Source: Arthrobacter sp. YD4
Lineage (GTDB): Bacteria > Actinomycetota > Actinomycetes > Actinomycetales > Micrococcaceae
Length of the DNA stretch: 64,000 bases
NCBI RefSeq assembly: GCF_030410515.1
Contig: NZ_JAUHHD010000001.1
Location: 682,001 to 746,000, forward strand
Direction of reading: 5' to 3'
The position numbers and the translations under genes are program-made. Below are positions 15,098 to 22,653 of the stretch, in pieces (within the stretch, counting starts at the first letter, position 1; the number at the start of each line of letters is the position of its first letter). The notes beneath the pieces are model-generated. The model saw nothing but the letters and a program-made list of their open reading frames with translations. It did not search any database and was not told the DNA's origin.

Positions 15098-15847
15098 ATG
15101 ACCCCTCCCGCAGATCTGCTGCCGGCGCTGGCCGGTGTGGCCGTGCTGGTGGCGGTGACCCTCGCGGTGCTCACGGCCTACCGCGTCCCCGCCCGGTTCG
15201 CGCCGGCGTGGGCGATCCTGCGCGGCGCCCTGCAACTGGCTGCCATCAGCCTGATCCTCAGCGGCGTCATCACCAATGGCTACCTGGTGGCCCTGGCACT
15301 GCTGGTGATGTTCACGGTGGCCACCTGGACTGCCACCCGCCGGCTGGGCCGGGACCGGCGGATGTTCGGCCGGGTCAGCGCCGCGATGGGTGCCGGGGTG
15401 GCCGTCACCCTCGCCGTCGTCTTCGCCACCGGCGCCATCGAGTTCTCGCCGCGCTATGCCCTGGCGATCGGCGGCATCGTCATCGGCAACGCCATGTCCA
15501 TCACCACCCTGGCCGGCCGGCACTTCCAACAGACCGCCGCGGCCCGGTGGGAGGAGGTGGAGGGGTGGCTGGCCCTGGGCGCCCGGCCGCGCCAGGCCAC
15601 CACCGAGCTGGCCCGCGAGGCGGTGCACGCGGGGCTGGTCCCCACCACCGACCAGAGCAAGACCACCGGCCTCGTCACCCTGCCCGGCGCCTTCGTGGGC
15701 GCCATCTTCGGCGGTATCTCCCCGCTGTCTGCGGGGGTGTTCCAGGTGGTGGTGCTGGCCTCGATCATGGCCGCGGGTGCCATCACGGCCGTGGTGATCG
15801 TGCTGTTCCTCGCCCCGTTGCGGGTCAAGCCGGTTCCGGCGGCGTGA
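15098..15847 (+). CDS. FetB-like (UPF0014) ABC transporter permease
   Basis: 249 residues with about seven membrane segments. The UPF0014/FetB signatures are visible: ILRGALQLAAISLIL, AIGGIVIGNAMSITTLAG and TTGLVTLPGAFVGAIFGGISPL. In E. coli FetA-FetB exports iron and protects against oxidative stress. No ATP-binding partner lies beside it here; the neighbours are a phosphoesterase (upstream, behind a terminator) and a convergent MHS transporter. It would have to use an ATPase encoded elsewhere. A promoter must lie in the 20-bp gap or the preceding terminator region; I cannot see one clearly. Confidence 0.82.
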   Translation: MTPPADLLPALAGVAVLVAVTLAVLTAYRVPARFAPAWAILRGALQLAAISLILSGVITNGYLVALALLVMFTVATWTATRRLGRDRRMFGRVSAAMGAGVAVTLAVVFATGAIEFSPRYALAIGGIVIGNAMSITTLAGRHFQQTAAARWEEVEGWLALGARPRQATTELAREAVHAGLVPTTDQSKTTGLVTLPGAFVGAIFGGISPLSAGVFQVVVLASIMAAGAITAVVIVLFLAPLRVKPVPAA

Positions 15848-15887
15848 GGCGCCAGGACGCTGGACAACAATGCCCCCGCAGCAAGGA

Positions 15888-15918
15888 AGCCCGCCCCGGC
15901 ACTCGGCCGGGACGGGCT
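15888..15918. terminator. Hairpin between convergent genes
   Basis: AGCCCG-C-CCCGGC pairs with GCCGGG-A-CGGGCT around a five-base loop, with one mismatch. It sits between the convergent FetB-like and MHS transporter genes. T-rich bases follow only on the minus strand (TTCCTT). Confidence 0.65.
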
Positions 15919-15938
15919 CCCTCAGCGGTGGAATGGCG

Positions 15939-17273
15939 CTACGCCTGCCGGTAAACCTTGCGGGCGACGGTCAGGCTGGCCGCGGCGATGATGGCGATGG
16001 CCACCAGGTAGTAGCCGGGCACCAGCAGGGACCCGGTGCTGCCGATCAGCGCGGTGAGGATGAACGGGGCGAACCCGCCGAAGACCGTGACGCCGATGTT
16101 GTAGCCCAGCGACAGGCCGGTGGAGCGGATCCGGGCCGGGAACATCGAGGACATGATCGCCGGCAGCGGGGCGAAGTAGGCGGTGGCCAGGACGGAGAGC
16201 ACCAGTTCCACCACGATCATGGTGGGCAGTTCCGGGGCGGCGATGAGGGCCAGGAACGCCGGGATGCCGACGACGATGGTGCCGCCGGCGGCCCAGGTCA
16301 TCACCCGGGCCGGGCCCACCTTGTCCGAGAGCATGCCGATGAACGGGGAGCCCGCGCTCATCACGATGCCGAAGATCAGGGTGGAGAGGAACGCGACCGC
16401 CTTGGGCATGTTCAGGTTCACGATCGCGTAGGTGGGCATGAAGAGGGCGATGTACACTCCCACGGAGCCCAGGGAGACGACGCCGACGATCGCCCAGAGC
16501 CGCCCGCCGTTGCCGACGAAGGTTTCCCGCAGCGGCGCCGTCGAGGTTTCCGTGGCGAGGAACTCCGGGGTCTCCTCCATCTTGGAGCGGATGTACCAGC
16601 CCACGGGGCCGATCGCGAGGGCGAAGATGAACGGCAACCGCCAGCCCCAGGACTCCAGCGACTGAGTGCTGAGATAGCCGTTGAGGACGAACCCGAAGAT
16701 GCCGGCCAGCAGGATGCCGCCACCCTGGGTGGCCACCTGCCAGCTCCCGTAGAACGCCTTCCGGGTAGGGGCGTATTCGATCAGGTAGGCGGTGGCGGTG
16801 CCGAATTCGCCGCCGGTCGCGAAGCCCTGCAGCAGCCGGGCCACCAGGACGATGATGCTGGCCGTCACGCCGATCATGGCCGCGGTGGGAGCGACGACGA
16901 TCAGCAGGGTGCCCACGAACATCACCAGGATGGAGACCAGCATGCCGGCCTTCCTGCCGGCTTTGTCCGCGTAGCGTCCGATCAGGATGCCGCCGAGGGG
17001 CCGCATGATGAAGGAGACACCGAACGAGGCGAAGGTCAGCAGCAGGGAGGCGGCGTCGCTGGTGGTGGGGAAGAAGAGCTTGGAGATGGTGACAGCGAAG
17101 GTGCCGTAGACGATCAGGTCGAACCATTCGAGGCCGTTGCCGATCGAGGCGGCGACGACGGCCTTGCGGGCGTTGCTGCGTTCGACGGCGTTGAGGGTGC
17201 GCGGGGCGGCCTGGCTGTCCGCGTCGGCTGCGCCTCCCGTGGCGGCCACGCCGGTGGTGGTGGGTTGGCTCAT
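15939..17273 (-). CDS. MHS-family (MFS) metabolite:H+ symporter
   Basis: 444 residues with 12 predicted membrane segments. The MHS subfamily is recognised by IGNGLEWFDLIVYGTFA in helix 1, MRPLGGILIGRYADKAGRKAGM between helices 2 and 3, and LLQGFATGGEFGTATAYLIEYAP. Such proteins import organic acids, osmolytes or zwitterions with protons. Its start overlaps the stop of the M20 deacylase by 4 bp, so transporter and hydrolase work together: the substrate is probably an N-acyl amino acid or similar amide that the deacylase cleaves. A terminator follows. Confidence 0.87.
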   Translation of the reverse strand: MSQPTTTGVAATGGAADADSQAAPRTLNAVERSNARKAVVAASIGNGLEWFDLIVYGTFAVTISKLFFPTTSDAASLLLTFASFGVSFIMRPLGGILIGRYADKAGRKAGMLVSILVMFVGTLLIVVAPTAAMIGVTASIIVLVARLLQGFATGGEFGTATAYLIEYAPTRKAFYGSWQVATQGGGILLAGIFGFVLNGYLSTQSLESWGWRLPFIFALAIGPVGWYIRSKMEETPEFLATETSTAPLRETFVGNGGRLWAIVGVVSLGSVGVYIALFMPTYAIVNLNMPKAVAFLSTLIFGIVMSAGSPFIGMLSDKVGPARVMTWAAGGTIVVGIPAFLALIAAPELPTMIVVELVLSVLATAYFAPLPAIMSSMFPARIRSTGLSLGYNIGVTVFGGFAPFILTALIGSTGSLLVPGYYLVAIAIIAAASLTVARKVYRQA

Positions 17274-18550
17274 GGCTGCGGGGTCCCTTCGGTGGGCTCG
17301 GTGGAGGTCAGGTGGTTGGCCAGCGCGCGGAGGAAGTCCTCGCAGGCGGCGATCTGGCTCAATTCGATGTATTCGTTGGCGGTGTGGCCCTGGTCCATGG
17401 ACCCGGGTCCGCAGACCACGGTGTCGATGCCGGCGCGCTGGAACAGGCCGGCCTCGGTGGCGTAGACAACTGTCTCTTCGACGGCGTTGCCGGTCAGCCG
17501 CTGGGCGAGGTCCAGGGCAGCGCGCGGGCCCTCGGGGCTGAGGCCGGGGACGGCGCCCAGCTGTTCCATGACGATGTCCGTGCCGGGTTTCTCGGCCTGG
17601 ATCTCGGTCCGGAGCCCCTCGAGGGCTTCCCGGATCCGGGCGATGACGCCCTCCGGGTCGACGCCGGGGATGGTCCGGAATTCGAATTCGAAGGCGCAGT
17701 GCTCGGCGACGGTGTTGACGGCCGCGCCGCCGCTGACGACGCCGACGTTGGCGGTGGTGTAGGGCACCACGAAGGTCGGGTCGAAGGGGCCGGAGAGCCG
17801 GTGCTCGTCGGCGTGGGACCGGATGGCGGCGATCGCCCGGGCGGCGTATTCGATCGCGTTGACGCCGGTGGAGGTCATCGAGGAGTGCGCGGCGATGCCG
17901 GAGACGGTGACGCGGAAGAGCTGGCTGCTCTTGTGCGCGGAGACCGGCCGCATGCTGGTGGGCTCCCCCACGAAGCCGAGCCGGGGCCGGATGCCGCGGG
18001 CTTCCAGTTCGGCGAGCAGGACGACGGCGCCGTGGCAGCCAACTTCCTCGTCGTAGGTCCAGGCGAAGTGGAGCGGCTCGGCGAGGGGCCGGGACTGGAA
18101 CTCGGGCAGGAACCCCAGGATGGCGCCGCTGAAAGCCTTCATGTCGGTGGCGCCGCGGCCGTAGAGGCGGCCCTCGCGGATCTCGGCAGCGAAGGGGTCG
18201 CTGTGCCAGTCCTGGCCGTCGACGGGGACGACGTCGGTGTGCCCGGCGAGCATGATGCCCCCGGTGACGGTGCCGTCGGCGGCCGGGATGGTGCCGAAGA
18301 GGTTGGCCTTGCGGCCGTCGGGGCTGGGGACCACCAGCGGTGTGATGCCGCGGGCGGAGAGTTCGTCAGCCATGAACCGGATGAGCTCGAGGTTGGAGTT
18401 GCGGCTGGTGGTGTCGAAGCCGATCAGCGTGGCGGACCAGTCAACGGCCGCGGCGCTGGGCGCTCCGGCCCCGGAGGTGGCAGGCAGAGAGGTGGCAGGC
18501 AGAGAGGTGGCAGGCAGAGACGTGGCAGCCGGTGAGGTGGCAGGCGTCAT
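17270..18550 (-). CDS. M20 family deacylase (acetylornithine deacetylase-like)
   Basis: 426 residues. Di-zinc ligands are evident: GHTDVVPVD, GRGATDMKAF, DEEVGCHG (with the catalytic Glu), GEPTSMRP and QGHTANEY. The catalytic and dimerisation domains are in normal order and length for ArgE/DapE-like enzymes, which release an acyl group from an amino acid. The operon with an MHS importer and an upstream XRE-cupin regulator argues for catabolism rather than arginine synthesis. The first 27 residues are odd: a SLPAT repeat encoded by a 15-bp tandem repeat. The true start could be later, for instance after the repeat, but no internal ATG or GTG with a ribosome site is obvious. Confidence 0.85.
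   Translation of the reverse strand: MTPATSPAATSLPATSLPATSLPATSGAGAPSAAAVDWSATLIGFDTTSRNSNLELIRFMADELSARGITPLVVPSPDGRKANLFGTIPAADGTVTGGIMLAGHTDVVPVDGQDWHSDPFAAEIREGRLYGRGATDMKAFSGAILGFLPEFQSRPLAEPLHFAWTYDEEVGCHGAVVLLAELEARGIRPRLGFVGEPTSMRPVSAHKSSQLFRVTVSGIAAHSSMTSTGVNAIEYAARAIAAIRSHADEHRLSGPFDPTFVVPYTTANVGVVSGGAAVNTVAEHCAFEFEFRTIPGVDPEGVIARIREALEGLRTEIQAEKPGTDIVMEQLGAVPGLSPEGPRAALDLAQRLTGNAVEETVVYATEAGLFQRAGIDTVVCGPGSMDQGHTANEYIELSQIAACEDFLRALANHLTSTEPTEGTPQP
18476..18550. repeat. 15-bp tandem repeat at the start of the M20 gene
   Basis: GGTGGCAGGCAGAGA occurs three times exactly (18476-18520), followed by two decayed copies ending at the start codon. On the coding strand it spells SLPAT repeats. 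Unit length is a multiple of three, so changes in copy number keep the frame. Confidence 0.85.
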
Positions 18551-18698
18551 GGGTGGATTCCCCCGGAACGGTGTTGGAGTGCTGCGCCATGGGGGTCCGG
18601 TTGCGGTCTCCGGCCCGGCGCGGCGGCGGCCGAACGGCCCCGCTGTCCCCAGTATTTGGCCCCCGGACGACGCCTGTCAACACTTTGAGCCGTATTTA

Positions 18699-18712
18699 TT
18701 CATTTTATTGAA
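18699..18712. promoter_or_regulatory. Inverted repeat upstream of the M20/MHS operon
   Basis: TTCA-TTTTAT-TGAA lies in a strikingly AT-rich patch within the 183-bp gap between the XRE-cupin gene and the M20 gene. It is a plausible promoter/operator for the M20-MHS pair. Confidence 0.4.
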
Positions 18713-18733
18713 CGAAACCGGGGGCGCGCCCCC

Positions 18734-19348
18734 TCAGAACGATGGCGGCGTCATCGCCCCGATCAGCACTGCATCCTGGTCGGTGGGGTTGCGGTACCAG
18801 TGCGGCAGGGAGGAGTCATAGGTCAGCGAATCACCCTCCTCCAGCTCATATCCCACGCCGTTGACGCAAACGTAGAGCCGCCCCTGCACCACGGTCACAC
18901 ACTCTTCGCCGGCATGCTTGAACGGGGCGTCCTTGTTGTCCCAGCCGGCGGCGATCTGGGCGCGCAGCATGCCCAGCTGCCCGTTCATGTGCGGGGTCAG
19001 CAGCTCGTAGATCAGGTTGTCCTCGGCCACTTCCAGGCGGCGGCGCTCGTCGCGGCGGACCAGTGCCCCGCCCTGCTCCTTGGTATCGAAGAAGCGCCCC
19101 ACCGGCACCTTGAGCGCTTGGGAGAGCTTGATCAGGGTGGTCAGCGAGGGGTTGCCCTGGCCGCGCTCGATCTGGCTCAGCAGGCCCGGGCTCAACCCGG
19201 CCGCGGCGGCTAGCCCGCCGATGCTGAAGCCGGCCTCGCGGCGCAGGTGCAGCACCAGGGCGCCGACGGCGGTCATCGCCCGCTCGGCCTGGTCTTCGAC
19301 CCCGGGGGACTCCAGCGTCAGACCGGGGTGGCCGCCAAGATTGTCCAT
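18734..19348 (-). CDS. XRE-cupin transcriptional regulator
   Basis: 204 residues from ATG at 19348, which has GGAG nine bases upstream; an ATG at 19366 would add six residues. The HTH_3 domain (about 33-87: VLHLRREAGFSIGGLAAAAGLSPGLLSQIERGQGNPSLTTLIKLSQAL) is followed by a cupin (about 130-195: HAGEECVTVVQGRLYVCVNGVGYELEEGDSLTYDSSLPHWYRN). Such regulators bind a small metabolite in the cupin and repress nearby transport or catabolic genes. The targets are likely its own gene, the divergent MOSC gene and the downstream M20-MHS operon. Confidence 0.87.
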   Translation of the reverse strand: MDNLGGHPGLTLESPGVEDQAERAMTAVGALVLHLRREAGFSIGGLAAAAGLSPGLLSQIERGQGNPSLTTLIKLSQALKVPVGRFFDTKEQGGALVRRDERRRLEVAEDNLIYELLTPHMNGQLGMLRAQIAAGWDNKDAPFKHAGEECVTVVQGRLYVCVNGVGYELEEGDSLTYDSSLPHWYRNPTDQDAVLIGAMTPPSF

Positions 19349-19373
19349 GCCTCGATGCTCCGCCATAGTGAAG

Positions 19374-19388
19374 TTATCGTCAAGATAA
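19374..19388. promoter_or_regulatory. TTATC-N5-GATAA inverted repeat between the XRE-cupin and MOSC genes
   Basis: A perfect five-base inverted repeat in the divergent gap, about 25 bp from the XRE-cupin start. TTGACG lies over it on the minus strand and could be the -35 of the regulator gene, which would fit autoregulation. Confidence 0.45.
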
Positions 19389-19431
19389 TGAAGCCGGCCC
19401 GGACCGGAGGCGGCGGCGGTAGCGTGGAGGC

Positions 19432-20004
19432 ATGAGCGAGGCTTACCGCTACGACGTCGAGATCCTGCACCTGCTGGTCTCCCCCGCCCACGCCTACTTC
19501 GGCCGGGCCAGGGAGGGCGCGGCCGACGTCCCGACCCACGACGCCGAAAAGGCGCAGTTCGTCGCGGGCAAGGGGATCGCCGGGGACCGGTTCTTCGGCA
19601 AGGCCGCACACATGGACGCCGCCGCCACCCTGTTCGCCGTCGAGGGCCTGGAAGCGATCGCCGCGGAGCTAGGCACGCCACCCCTGAACCCGCTGCTGAC
19701 CCGGCGCAACGTAATCATCCGCGGCGCCGAACTGGCCCCGCTGCTGGGCCACGAGTTCGTGCTGGAGTCGGGCGGGGACACGGTCCGGCTCAAGGCCGGG
19801 CGGCCCGCCCACCCCTGCGCCTGGATGGATTCGATGCTGGCCCCCGGCGCCCACAAGGCGATGCGCGGGCGGGGCGGCGTGCGCTGCCGGGTGGTGTCCG
19901 ACGGCGTGCTGCACCGGGGTCCGGCTGTACTGGTCAGCCCGGTGCCACTGGACCCGTCGCGGGCGGGCGAGGCGTCGGTCCTGCGCCCGTCACGCCTGCC
20001 GTAA
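19432..20004 (+). CDS. MOSC domain-containing protein
   Basis: 190 residues. The MOSC fold shows in GKGIAGDRFFGKAAH, NPLLTRRNVIIRGAELAPLLGHEF, GRPAHPCAWMDSM (with the conserved cysteine) and MRGRGGVRCRVVSDG. MOSC domains handle sulfur carried on molybdenum cofactor or on the family cysteine; standalone proteins like this often act as sulfurtransferases or in detoxification of N-hydroxylated bases. No molybdoenzyme lies nearby. It diverges from the XRE-cupin gene. Substrate unknown. Confidence 0.83.
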   Translation: MSEAYRYDVEILHLLVSPAHAYFGRAREGAADVPTHDAEKAQFVAGKGIAGDRFFGKAAHMDAAATLFAVEGLEAIAAELGTPPLNPLLTRRNVIIRGAELAPLLGHEFVLESGGDTVRLKAGRPAHPCAWMDSMLAPGAHKAMRGRGGVRCRVVSDGVLHRGPAVLVSPVPLDPSRAGEASVLRPSRLP

Positions 20005-20038
20005 GGGGCAGCCCGGCCGCTCCACTAGGCTTGGCGCC

Positions 20039-20725
20039 ATGACATTTGAAGCGGTCCTGGAGTCCCTTCGCGGCGTGGCGAAGGGGTCTACCCACTCGCA
20101 CACCGGACTGTGGGTCTCGGACCAGCTGCGCCAGCGGATCGCCGCCGGCGACCTCACCCCGGGCACCAAGCTCTCCGAGGAGGCCCTCGGCGAGGCCCTC
20201 GGCGTCAGCCGCAACACCCTCCGCGAGGCCTTCACCGCCCTGCATGCCGAGCACATCGTGACCCGAATCCCCAATCGCGGGGTGTTCGTGGCCCGGCCCG
20301 CCGCCGAGGACATCCGCGAAATCTACCGGGTCCGCCGCTTCGTCGAACCCGCCGCCGTCCTCTGGCACGAGGCCGCGCCGGTGGATGAGCTGCGCGCCGT
20401 CGTCGCCGATGCCCAAGATGCCCGCGCCCGTGGCGACATCGCCGGGATGGCGGGCGCCAACCAGGAGTTCCACCGCGCCCTGGTGGCCCGCGCCGGCAGC
20501 GAGCGCCTGGACTCACTGATGAAGCAGGTACTGGCCGAGATGCGCCTGGTGTTCCACTCGATGGGCTCGGACCCCGCCTTCCACGAACCCTATGTCGCGG
20601 ACAACGCCCGGGTCCTGGAGCTGATTGCCGCCGGCCACAACGCCGAGGCGGCGGAGCTGATGCGGGACTACCTCAACCGGGCCGAGGCGCAGCTGCTGGC
20701 CGCGATGGCGCACGAGCAGCACTAA
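20039..20725 (+). CDS. GntR family regulator with FCD domain
   Basis: 228 residues. The winged helix (about 25-95) includes LSEEALGEALGVSRNTLREAFTALHAEHIVTRIPNRGVFV. The FCD ligand domain (about 98-220) includes RRFVEPAAVL, ANQEFHRALVARAGSERL and MRDYLNRAEAQLL, with His residues that usually hold a metal for carboxylate binding. It lies directly upstream of the DUF969/979/2891 operon, whose promoter region carries palindromes, and probably controls that operon in response to its transported acid. Confidence 0.87.
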   Translation: MTFEAVLESLRGVAKGSTHSHTGLWVSDQLRQRIAAGDLTPGTKLSEEALGEALGVSRNTLREAFTALHAEHIVTRIPNRGVFVARPAAEDIREIYRVRRFVEPAAVLWHEAAPVDELRAVVADAQDARARGDIAGMAGANQEFHRALVARAGSERLDSLMKQVLAEMRLVFHSMGSDPAFHEPYVADNARVLELIAAGHNAEAAELMRDYLNRAEAQLLAAMAHEQH

Positions 20726-20795
20726 GCCGGATTCCCACCGGAAGCGGGGCGGCCGCCGGGGCCCGGACGGCACGGCCCGCCACCCCTCTTGCGCA

Positions 20796-20841
20796 TTGTT
20801 CAACAAAACCATAAGCTGTGGATCACAGTGATGGGCATCAC
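20796..20841. promoter_or_regulatory. Two candidate operators upstream of the DUF969 operon
   Basis: TTGTT-C-AACAA (20796-20806) is a perfect odd palindrome of the TTGTnnACAA type bound by GntR/FCD regulators. GTGAT-GGGC-ATCAC (20828-20841) is a second perfect inverted repeat. Both lie in the 207-bp gap between the GntR gene and DUF969. Confidence 0.5.
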
Positions 20842-20932
20842 TTTGCGGAAGTCACCCCTTTCAGCGCGGCCGGGCCGGCCATGCCCCTAACTACTCTCGT
20901 CCGCGGAACACTGCTGCGTCCTGCGGGGATGG

Positions 20933-21655
20933 ATGGATATGCTCGTACTCATCGGGGTCTTGCTGGTCATCGTCGGCTTCGCCGTCCGCCTCAACCCACT
21001 CATTGTTGTCACCGTTTCCGGCATCGTTACGGCGTTGTTGGGCGGCCTGTCCCCACTCGAGATCCTCAACGCGTTCGGCTCCGGCTTTGCCAGCAGCCGG
21101 TCCGTGACGATCTTCGTGGTGGTCCTGCCGGTCATCGGCATCATCGAACGTTTCGGGCTGCAGGAGCAGGCCAAGACGCTGATCGCCAAGCTGGCCAGGC
21201 TGACCGCCGGCCGCGTGTTGCTGGGCTACCTGCTGGTCCGCCAGGCCACCGCCGCCGTCGGCCTCACCGGCATCGGCGGCCACGCCCAGACCGTGCGGCC
21301 GCTGGTCTTCCCCATGGCCGAGGGCGCCGCGCTGCGCCGCTACGGCCACGTCCCCGAGAAGGTCCGCGAGAAGATCAAGGGCCACTCCGCCGCGGCGGAC
21401 AACGTGGGCGTCTTCTTCGGTGAGGACATCTTCGTGGCCGTCGGCTCCATCCTGCTAATCACCTCGTTCGTGGACACCACCTACAAGCTGCACCTCGAAC
21501 CCCTGGAGCTGGCCGTCTGGGCCATCCCCACCGCCATCATCGCCTTCCTCATCCACGGCTTCCGGCTGCTGCGGCTGGACCGCCAGCTGGACAAGGACGT
21601 CCGCGCCGCCGTCGAGGAAGAGAAGTCCGCCGTCACCGTAGGAGAGACCGCATGA
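20933..21655 (+). CDS. DUF969 family membrane transporter subunit
   Basis: 240 residues with about six membrane segments, starting MDMLVLIGVLLVIVGFAVRLNP. The conserved stretch RQATAAVGLTGIGGHAQTVRPLVFPMAEGAA and the following HSAAADNVGVFFGEDIFVAVG are DUF969 hallmarks. DUF969 and DUF979 always travel together. As I recall, mutant-fitness studies have proposed that they form a 5-oxoproline (pyroglutamate) transporter. Its stop overlaps the DUF979 start by 4 bp, consistent with a two-subunit carrier. Confidence 0.85.
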   Translation: MDMLVLIGVLLVIVGFAVRLNPLIVVTVSGIVTALLGGLSPLEILNAFGSGFASSRSVTIFVVVLPVIGIIERFGLQEQAKTLIAKLARLTAGRVLLGYLLVRQATAAVGLTGIGGHAQTVRPLVFPMAEGAALRRYGHVPEKVREKIKGHSAAADNVGVFFGEDIFVAVGSILLITSFVDTTYKLHLEPLELAVWAIPTAIIAFLIHGFRLLRLDRQLDKDVRAAVEEEKSAVTVGETA

Positions 21656-22623
21656 TCAAGGTTGAAGCCGTCTTCTGGCTGATTGGCATTCTGTTCATCG
21701 CCTGGGCGTTCCTGATTTCCCGGGATACCACCCACCCCAAGCGCTGGGGCAGCTCGGCCTTCTGGGGCCTGCTGGGCCTCTGCTTCTTCTACGGCTCCTG
21801 GGTGCAGGCGAACACCGCCCCGGCCTGGGTGCTGGGCGTGGCGGTCCTGGTCCTGGTGGTCCTGGCCAGCACCGGTCCCCTCGGCGACGGCAAGTCCCGC
21901 ACCACCAGCGAGGCCGAACGCACCGCATTCGCGGCCCGCTTCGGCAACAAGCTCTTCATCCCGGCGCTGACCCTGCCGGTGGTCACCGTGATCATCGTCC
22001 TGCTCGCCCCGGTCCTGAAGGTCGGCGGCCAGCCGCTGTTCGACCCGGCCAACACCACCCTCCTGGCCCTGGCCGTCGGCGCCATCGCGGCCGCCGTCGT
22101 CGCCGTCGTGCTGCTCAAGCCCAAGAACAAGCTGACCCCCATCTTCGAGGGCCGCCGGATCCTCGAATCCATCGGCTGGGCCGCGCTGCTGCCGCAGATG
22201 CTCTCCACCCTGGGCATCCTGTTCACCAAGGCAGGTGTGGGCAAGGCCGTGGGCACCCTGGCCACCGGCGTCCTGCCGGAGGGGTCGCTGATCGCGGCCG
22301 TGATCGTCTACTCCGTGGGCATGTTCCTCTTCACCGTGCTGATGGGCAACGCGTTTGCCGCGTTCCCGATCATGACGGCTGCCATCGGCTGGCCGGTGCT
22401 GGTCCAGGGCTTCCACGGCACCCCGGCGATCATCTTCGCGATCGGCATGCTGGCCGGGTTCTGCGGCACGCTCTGCACCCCCATGGCGGCCAACTTCAAC
22501 CTGGTGCCCTCGGCACTGCTGGAGATGAAGAACAAGTATGGCGTCATCAGGGCGCAGGTGGCCACCGCCGTACCGCTGCTGGCCGCCAACATCGGCCTGA
22601 TGTACTTCCTGGCCTTCAACTGA
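21652..22623 (+). CDS. DUF979 family membrane transporter subunit
   Basis: 323 residues with about nine membrane segments. The DUF979 core is visible in SIGWAALLPQMLSTLGILFTKAGVGKAVG, MGNAFAAFPIMTAAIGWPVLVQGFHG and MLAGFCGTLCTPMAANFNLVPSALLEM. It is translationally coupled to DUF969 and is presumed to form the second half of the same carrier, proposed to transport 5-oxoproline. Helices carry conserved Asn and Phe in NANFNLVP that could line the substrate path. Confidence 0.85.
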   Translation: MIKVEAVFWLIGILFIAWAFLISRDTTHPKRWGSSAFWGLLGLCFFYGSWVQANTAPAWVLGVAVLVLVVLASTGPLGDGKSRTTSEAERTAFAARFGNKLFIPALTLPVVTVIIVLLAPVLKVGGQPLFDPANTTLLALAVGAIAAAVVAVVLLKPKNKLTPIFEGRRILESIGWAALLPQMLSTLGILFTKAGVGKAVGTLATGVLPEGSLIAAVIVYSVGMFLFTVLMGNAFAAFPIMTAAIGWPVLVQGFHGTPAIIFAIGMLAGFCGTLCTPMAANFNLVPSALLEMKNKYGVIRAQVATAVPLLAANIGLMYFLAFN

Positions 22624-22653
22624 TCCCGTCCGCCACCACCCGTTAGGGGCACC

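Noticed and set aside
18476..18550. CRISPR-like repeat array
   Set aside because: The units are 15 bp, directly adjacent without spacers and in frame; it is a coding tandem repeat.
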